Of a DNA stretch of 64,000 bases, positions 58,105 to 64,000 are shown one piece after another. How positions within the stretch are numbered: the stretch's first letter is position 1; every line of letters starts with the position of its first letter. The stretch is taken from the NCBI GenBank assembly GCA_033439255.1, contig CM065884.1:1364001-1428000 (forward strand), read 5' to 3'. The notes under the pieces are model-generated. The model did not search any database, was not told where the DNA came from, and saw only the letters and a list, made by a program, of their open reading frames with translations. Source of the DNA: Hericium rajendrae. Lineage: Eukaryota; Basidiomycota; Agaricomycetes; Russulales; Hericiaceae. The position numbers were made by a program, and so were the translations under genes.

Positions 58105-59293
58105 GAGGGAAACAACTGCGTTGCAGAAGCCCGTGATTAAAAAGCGATTAGAGATACCGAGGGTGAAAAGCGATTTTTAAGAGAACGCACCCACAAGGGG
58201 CCCACTTTCTTATAACGACGCCTTGCATGTCCAAGAATACGAGGCTGCAATGCTGGTCGCGCGAGTTGCATTTCGATTGCCCCCCATGCCGTGCGCACAT
58301 CCAAATTGTAACCAGTACAACGGCTTCGTGCTCCAGATACACGACATGCTGGAGGAGGGCAATGTAATTTCTGGGATATCGCTTACCTTTTGGGAACACA
58401 AGTGGCCAGCTGCGCTGCATGATGCCCTGTTGCCGAGCGGTCAAAAGCAGAAGAACTCAGGAAGATGGTTAACATGAAGACGATTCACTCCGGCACCCCC
58501 ACAGAGTTGATCGATGCGTGCCCCTATATCCACCAAGCCAACCGATGAAGCCCTGGAAAGTGCGATCCCAACGAGTGTCGATCGAAATTAGGCTTAGGGC
58601 GATACCCGAGAGCGCTGAAATATCCTTGTTGGCTACCACTGGCGCGTGAACGCGTGAAGGGCGGAGCACTGTGCGGCAGAGCTTCTGCACAATTGTGAAG
58701 AATTACGAAAAATCTGTAGAATATCTAGCCAGCGTGTATTACACGAGGCCAGTGCGCGAGGTAAACGTGGCTTTGGCAGCTGATGGATTCGCGATATTAG
58801 TGATAAAAAAGCGCGTGTACTCATCGAGATTCCCAAAAACACATATCGCGGCCCCGGACGTCAAGCTGGATGACCGGTTCCAGCTATCTCATATGCAGCC
58901 ATGCCATTCCCCACACTCGGCGGTTCTAATTGGAGGCCGATGTGATAAACACTGAAAAATCCAATGGCTCGAAGGCGGAGGCTTTTCATCCTCCGTGATG
59001 AAGCAGGAACTCACGAAAGGCGTTCCAGCCTAGCTACACCGTAAGGCGCCTAGTGGATGTGGAGACTTCTGCATGCAGGACTGAAGATCAGTATCGAGGG
59101 CTCGAATGAGTCCATCACACTAACTAGAAGACTCACCTACATGAGGACAGGGACTCTTCGAGCCTCTCCACACAGCAGCCTCGGATATGGTTCATGTTTT
59201 GCCAATCGACGTGGTGAGATCGATCCAGGTAAGATTATTGCAGCGACGGAGTAGAGATATATTAACGCAGGTGTCTAGCCTAGCCGACAAGCA
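58105..59293. other. Intergenic region, 1.2 kb
   Basis: No gene supported. Contains a possible degenerate relative of the small Cys/His genes at 58148-58347 on the - strand and a partial tRNA-like A-box near 58430 (both discussed under rejected items). Confidence 0.35.
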
Positions 59294-59944
59294 TCACGCT
59301 CCCCGAGCGCGGATTTCTCTCACAAGCTTCACCTTCTTGCGCACCTAGCGAGACATTTTGAGCGACACCGGTTAGACAAAGGCGTGCACGCGCTCTTACC
59401 TCATTCGCAAAATTCCGCCTCCAACTTTCACTCGCCAGTCGCCTCCGCTTGTATCCCTTCTTCTCGTGGCGCGCTGTCTTCCTCAGTTCATGCTGGACCT
59501 TGTTGCGGCCCAAGATGCGCTGCAGCTCGGATAACGCGGCTGCCGTCTGGCCGTGCCTCACTGGCACACTCCGCCCTGTGCAAATGGTAGGTCAGAAGGG
59601 GCGAGCGTGATATCTTGCGTGATGGTCGTACCCGCATATGGGTCTTTGGGTTCCAGAGGCAGGAGTTTCAGGTTGTGTTCGCTCCTGCTCGCCCAGAGAT
59701 CGGCAGGAGGGAGTTGCGTCTGCGGCTGCCGAAGATAGAGAGGCGGCTTCGCGGCCTTCACCAGAATATCCCAGCCAGGACTGGAGTCTTTATTAGCTTG
59801 TTTTGGCGCGTCCGCGAATGAGCGTTTGCAGAACTGTGAAGTGGGGACAGCTTGGCGAAGAGAAGGCGGGGCCGTGAATGCTGGCCGTGCGGAGAGAGCG
59901 CCGCTTCTGAACATGCAGGATGCACGAGCCGCGATAGACTGCAT
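59294..59944 (-). CDS. Mitochondrial small-subunit ribosomal protein bS21m
   Basis: Component of the mitoribosomal small subunit. Spliced length is 179 residues. The ATG at 59944 starts MQSIAARASCMFRSGALSAR, an Arg/Ser/Ala presequence. A fungal N-terminal extension follows (GWDILVKAAKPPLYL, EHNLKLLPLEPKDPYAG). The S21 core is RSVPVRHGQTAAALSELQRI, LGRNKVQHELRKTARHEKKG, YKRRRLASESWRRNFANE, then VRKKVKLVREIRARGA (TGA 59296-59294). Two introns, in phase. Head to head with the Gir2 gene, 212 bp apart, echoing the bL27m/SKP1 arrangement. Confidence 0.9.
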
Positions 59945-60156
59945 TGGTGGGCGTGTGTACTCGCCTGGTGAGATGCGCTGGCTGGAGAATTGTGGCAGTC
60001 GCGGTGAGGTGTGAGCTCGAGGCTGGAGAAGACGTCGGCAAGCTGCCAGAGCAAACGCTTCGGAAACAGTGTACACGGCCGGCCGCCGGCCGGGCCGTGA
60101 GCCGCCCATGTCGTTTTGAGGCCCTCAAGCAGCCTTGCGATCTGCCGACAGCCTTC

Positions 60157-61168
60157 ATGTCGTCTGACGTCCTATTAGAGGAATTTGAGGTGCGGGATTT
60201 TATTTGATCAGTATATGAAGCCAAGCTGTTCTGAGCATGAATGCCAGGTCCTCGAATCGATCTACCCCGAGGAGTTCACTAGTCCGTATCACCATCCATG
60301 CAGTCTTTTCGCAAAGCTGAGGCTTATACTAAGAGTTATCCGAAAGGGAAATCAAGATCGCTGTAGAGCCCGAGGATCCATCAGATGGAACCGAATCGCG
60401 TACGTACCAGGGCTGGGTGTCGCTGCGCACATTAGTACTGCAGTGCTGAATTGAAGATAGTGAAGCTCGAGTTGGCCGTCCAATATCCAGACGAATACCC
60501 AGATGCCCTGCCTACTCTAGAGCTCAAAGCCACTGAAGGCGAACTCGAGGAAGATGAGACCGCAGGACTGCTTGATGGCATGCGCGCTGTGGTATGTCCC
60601 TTCGCAATCTCATATCTGACCACTGATTCATCTCGACATGACGTAGGGCGAGGAGAACCTCGGGATGGCTATGACCTTCACCGTCGTGTCGTATCTCAGG
60701 GAAGAGCTCTCTTCCTTGATCCGGGCGAGAGCGGAGCGCACGATGAAAGAAGCCTCGGACAAAGAGCGCAAGGCTCTGGAGGAAGAGGAAGCTCGCACGA
60801 GAGGCACCCCAGTGACGCCTGAGTCCTTCCAAGCATGGAAGGCCAAATTTGACAAGGAAATTGCCATCAAGAAGCAACGCGAGGAGGAGGAGAGGGTGAA
60901 AGGCCTTACACAGAAGGAGAAGGATGAGTACAAAAAGATCGCCTTTCGATTGTCAGGCAAGCAATCATTTTCCCACTATCACAACTTCGCCTTGACTGAC
61001 TTTATCCTAGGCCGTCAATTGTTCGAGCGCGATAAGGACTTGGCAACGTCGGACGTCACGTTCATGGAGGAAGGTACTGTTTCTGTTGACGTTAGTCAAT
61101 ATGAAAGGGGAATAGAATCAGGGGACGAAGAAGACGAGGATCGTGTACATTTCAGCGATAGCGACTGA
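60157..61168 (+). CDS. RWD-domain protein, Gir2/RWDD1 (DFRP2) family
   Basis: Binds the ribosome-associated GTPase Rbg2/DRG2 and Gcn1. About 233 residues. MSSDVLLEEFE splices to VLESIYPEEFT (the RWD YPEE signature), then REIKIAVEPEDPSDGTESL, KLELAVQYPDEYPDALPTLE, EETAGLLDGMRAV-like helix, GEENLGMAMTFTVVSYLREE, a long charged coiled coil (KERKALEEEEARTRGTPVTP, ESFQAWKAKFDKEIAIKKQR) and, after a GC-AG intron at 60957-61010, GRQLFERDKDLATSDVTFME. The acidic end is EDEDRVHFSDSD. No frame breaks. Confidence 0.93.
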
Positions 61169-61319
61169 AGTACTTGTTGTTTCCGGTATATTTTCCCACT
61201 CGATTGTATTCCACTAATCTATCACATCAAACATGCTGTACCATCGCATCGGGAACAGAGCAAATAAGGTCTAAGATTTGTCTAAATTGTCTGAGATATC
61301 TTCTACATCCCGGAGGTGA

Positions 61320-63018
61320 TCACAACCCCGCTATCATCCCTTCCTGAGGCTCTGCACCTTCAACTCTACCGCCTTCTCCAATCTCCTTGCAACCTAAGTC
61401 CGGCCGATCGTGCTCTATGAGCCAGCCATCAGCATCGCACGACGGAGGCTCTCTGCGATGCTCAATAGCCAACCCCTCGCCACACGCTCCCAACCACTCA
61501 ATCACCGGCTTGCTCATCCACCGCTTCACCTCGAAGCTCCACCCCACCTGCTCAAACCATCCCAAATGACCTCCGCCGCGCGTCACGACCATCGCAACCC
61601 AGCTGTTCGTGAACGAATCGACTGGAACTTCAACAACGATCGGATCGTCGTCCGCGTTCATCGTCAGGAACGGCACCCTCACGTCGTCCAGGAGCTCGTG
61701 CGTCGACGCCCAGACATAATAGTCGTCTGCGGTGGCGAACGGGAACGGCGGCGAGGAGCCGCCTGCGACGCCGGTGATCCGTGAGTCGAAGTCTTTCAGT
61801 CGTATGTTTTTGATGGACAGGGCCTCAGGAACATTTCTTGCGAGGAGCGAGTCGGGGAACTCAGCTATAGACTCGAGGTGTCGACGGACCAGCGTCTGCA
61901 AGTTAGAGGCCATGCCGCGGGAATAGATGTTCCGCGAAAGAAACCCCTTCATTAGCCTGATGGACGAAGTCAGTCTATCACTGAGAAATGGCATCGCGGA
62001 TCACTGACGCTTCGCTGTTCCTAACGAGATCCCACGGCTTTTCAGAGCACTCAGCAAATGGTGGGATCGTGGAATGGAAGTAGACATACACAAGCCAGAG
62101 CGCAACCGGTGATTAAACGGCTCTCTTTGCCTTCTTGGGCGAGGTATCTTGTCAGAACGTTGGCACCGAGCGAGAACCCAACCCCGAGCATAGGCGCTTT
62201 CGGGTACAAGTCAGCAAGATACGTTAAAGCAGATCGAATGTCATCGGTGTGGCCCGCAGAGTACAGCTGCGGACTTGTCAATGGGACGCCAGCACCTGTA
62301 TGAATGTTGAGCATCGTGTGGCTAAACAGGCAGTGTATTCTTACAGCCTCGGAAGTTGACTACGACGGCTCGATAGCCTAGCCCGCCCTCTTCCGGAGGA
62401 GTGACTGCGGGATTTAAGACGGCTCGAACGTACGACTCGTGAGAACCTGCGAGTCGTCAGTCAAAGCCTCACAGTCCGAAGATAGCCATACCTCCGGTCA
62501 AGCCATGTAGGACAACAACAATTGGTGTTTCGTCAGGGATTACTCTCCCATTCGCGGGAGGAGTGAAATCCAGTCCTCTGCAAGCATTGAATCTCAAACT
62601 TGATAACAGCAGAAAATTCGCTCGGATACCCACAATGTACCCCCGTCTCTCAAACGAATCAGTTTCCTGTCGGATTGATGAGCAAGTTGAAGCGCGCACG
62701 GCAATTCGCGGCACAGACCTGTCGTACACAACTTTGTCCACTTTGCTGAAATCGCCAACAGCAGCGTATAACGTCTGCAAGTGGCCGCTTTGTCATTCAT
62801 GAGCAAACATTATGTTTCTCATATGAACGCAGTACTCACCCTGACAACCACCATGCAGGCCGAAACGGCTGGAACAGACTCGGGCATTTGGTGTATATGA
62901 ACTCGCGAAGAGACGTCAGATCTTCTTTCCCGTTCAGCTTAAAGGTAGCGGTCTTCTCTGCATAATAGATCTTTGGGACACTATTGGTGAGAGAACGTGT
63001 ACTCAAGGCCGATCCCAT
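61320..63018 (-). CDS. Alpha/beta hydrolase, YheT/ABHD1-3 type esterase or acyltransferase
   Basis: Family members (yeast Eht1/Eeb1/Mgl2-like, human ABHD1-3) act on medium-chain esters or phospholipids. The ATG at 63018 gives MGSALSTRSLTNSVPKIYYA. Then come IYTKCPSLFQPFRPAWWLSG, HLQTLYAAVGDFSKVDKVVY, DGGTLGLDFTPPANGRVI, the oxyanion strand PIVVVLHGLTGGSHESYVR, YRAVVVNFRGC-AGVPLTSPQ, SAGHTDDIRSALTYLADLYP, and nucleophile elbow GVGFSLGANVLTRYL. The Asp is in FLTMNADDDPIVVE and the His in TRGGGHLGWFE. The C-terminal extension ends EPQEGMIAGL (TGA 61322-61320). About nine introns; no clear frame break. Confidence 0.9.
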
Positions 63019-63829
63019 GTTGAAACTTGACCGGTGCTTCGTTGTTCCACCCAGGGAAACAGTGCAGAGAGGACGTTCAGGAAGAAGATTGGTCTGATGC
63101 TATGCCGTGCTGGGACACATGTCTCCCTTGGTTGAACGTCGTTGAAGAAGAGTGCAAAGACAGGTATTTAATCGTCGCGCCATATGGCAGGGGAAGCAGC
63201 AGCATGCATCGTGCACGATGTCATGCAGCTCATGAGAGCCGGTCTGCGGCTGCGCCGGGGTCGCCGGTCGACCGGTCGAGAAGGATCTCGGATTTCCGGG
63301 GCTCCCAGGGTTTGGCGCACCGCTTTGCAACTCCCTCAGACGAGTGCCGGCGGCAAGTCCTTGTTCTGACTGCGACCACCATCCCCATTTACTATCTCTA
63401 AACGGCCCGAACATGTAGCTGATAAAACAAGATCTCCAGTCACTGACACAGTCTCAGTATCGGGATACCATCAGATTTTCCGCGACGTGTGCAGGTTGCA
63501 CATTGTCGACATCGCAGCCCGCCCGCTGTCGCTGGACGAGCTTTGCTTAACTAGTGTCGAGGATTTGGGTCCGATCGCCATTCAATCAAGCCTGAACGTA
63601 CAGCTCAACACAGACATTGCCTTGAACATCAGCGACTTCGGTCGCTCTCATCATCCGTACTATGTGCAAATCTGGTAAGAGCACTTCTACATCCGTCAGA
63701 TTTCGTGCTTCTGTTTCAAAGAAGGGTGGATGGTGGTGTCGAGTTGTGTGGACGTCAGAATATATGTATATAAAGTGCGAGCGACGGAAAATCGTCTCTT
63801 TCCCTTTGCATTCAACCTCTATCCCGGCC
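63019..63829. other. Divergent intergenic region, esterase / CCCH gene
   Basis: A 63-codon + frame at 63487-63678 is open but unrecognised and may be leader sequence. Otherwise promoter DNA. Confidence 0.4.
63767..63774 (+). promoter_or_regulatory. TATA box of CCCH zinc-finger gene
   Basis: TATATAAA, 55 bp upstream of the ATG at 63830 with a pyrimidine-rich leader between them. Confidence 0.5.
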
Positions 63830-64000
63830 ATGTCGCGTTACAAAAGCGTACGATGCAGAGTGAGTCTGTCGTGTCATACGCATATCCGTCACCCTGACGA
63901 TTGGTCTTGTTGCGCAGTACTTTGACGACCGAGGAAAGCCTGTCCGACCATACTGCGAACAGGGCGATCACTGCAAGTACGTAGCCTATATGCATGTCGC
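63830..64000 (+). CDS. CCCH zinc-finger protein, 5' end only (truncated by window edge)
   Basis: The ATG at 63830 gives MSRYKS, donor GTACGA, acceptor TGCGCAG at about 63917. Exon 2 reads YFDDRGKPVRPYCEQGDHCK, followed by a new donor GTACGTAG near 63976. The Cys spacing (C-x5-C) after an Arg-Pro-Tyr is the beginning of a C-x(5-8)-C-x5-C-x3-H finger, whose remaining ligands would lie beyond the window. Likely an RNA-binding or nuclear protein, but the specific orthologue cannot be told from 26 residues. Confidence 0.6.

Noticed and set aside
58148-58347. Possible third, degenerate small Cys/His gene on the - strand (MSCIWSTKPLYWLQFGCAHG, then CNSRDQHC after a frame change)
   Set aside because: CAH replaces CGH, the Cys pair spacing is six rather than four, and a frameshift is needed. 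Suggestive because it lies just upstream of copy 2, but not strong enough to annotate.
58425-58505. tRNA Leu/Ser-like A-box (TTGCCGAGCGGTC) followed by GATTCACTCC
   Set aside because: The T-loop lacks the invariant A58 pattern (TTCRA) and the acceptor and anticodon stems do not pair. Coincidence or a badly decayed fragment.
1-64000. CRISPR arrays, prokaryotic operons, riboswitches
   Set aside because: Spliced eukaryotic genes throughout; no regularly spaced direct repeats seen.

Overview
The window is nuclear DNA of a filamentous basidiomycete, most likely an Agaricomycete (for instance Polyporales). The evidence is the gene set (DIS3, SKP1, SAR1, Gcn3, Ceg1, PIG-M, Atg15, two mitoribosomal proteins), dense short introns of about 45-65 nt with GT-AG borders (two are GC-AG), compact gene spacing and roughly 53% GC. 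There are no bacterial operons, tRNA genes, rRNA genes or intact transposons that I could support. All assignments come from reading translated exons by eye; no database search was run.

Layout. 0.2-7.7 kb: exosome nuclease DIS3 (-) head to head with ER glucosidase I (+). 8.4-12.3 kb: an unrecognised protein and an MFS drug-type transporter, both -. A 160-bp foldback element lies upstream of the transporter. 13.2-18.4 kb: WDR53-like WD40 protein (-), glutamine-synthetase-like enzyme (+), DUF3074 protein (-). 19.2-23.1 kb: mitoribosomal bL27m (-) facing SKP1 (+), then mRNA guanylyltransferase (+). 24.2-30.2 kb: an S/T-P-rich unknown (-), guanine deaminase (+), Atg15-like lipase (-). 31.2-38.1 kb: SAR1 (+), GPI mannosyltransferase I (+), GMF/ADF-H protein (-), second MFS protein (+). 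38.3-43.1 kb: inositol polyphosphate 5-phosphatase (-) facing a glycerol-3-phosphate acyltransferase (+). 44.3-50.9 kb: methionine aminopeptidase 1 (-), a small head-to-head ORF, an unknown single-exon gene, eIF2B alpha (+). 52-58 kb: an accessory-looking stretch with two small Cys/His-rich genes of one uncharacterised family, a CTD-kinase-type cyclin and a large unknown gene. 59.3-64 kb: mitoribosomal bS21m (-) facing a Gir2/RWD protein (+), an ABHD-type esterase (-), and the first exons of a CCCH zinc-finger gene running off the end.

Most genes are housekeeping: RNA decay and capping, translation initiation and N-terminal processing, mitochondrial translation, secretory pathway and GPI-anchor or N-glycan synthesis, lipid and purine metabolism. 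Several pairs share a 140-370 bp divergent promoter.

Two observations stand out. First, at least a dozen genes, many of them essential elsewhere, carry single-base frameshifts inside otherwise conserved exons, usually at short homopolymers. This points to an unpolished long-read assembly rather than real gene decay. Second, the two small Cys/His proteins (79 and 83 residues, one built from six exons as short as 12 nt) share an ordered pattern MC...CGH...C-x4-C...H-x2-H...C-x3/4-C...NP-Q/R-I...C-x2-C. I read this as a compact, undescribed zinc-binding family.
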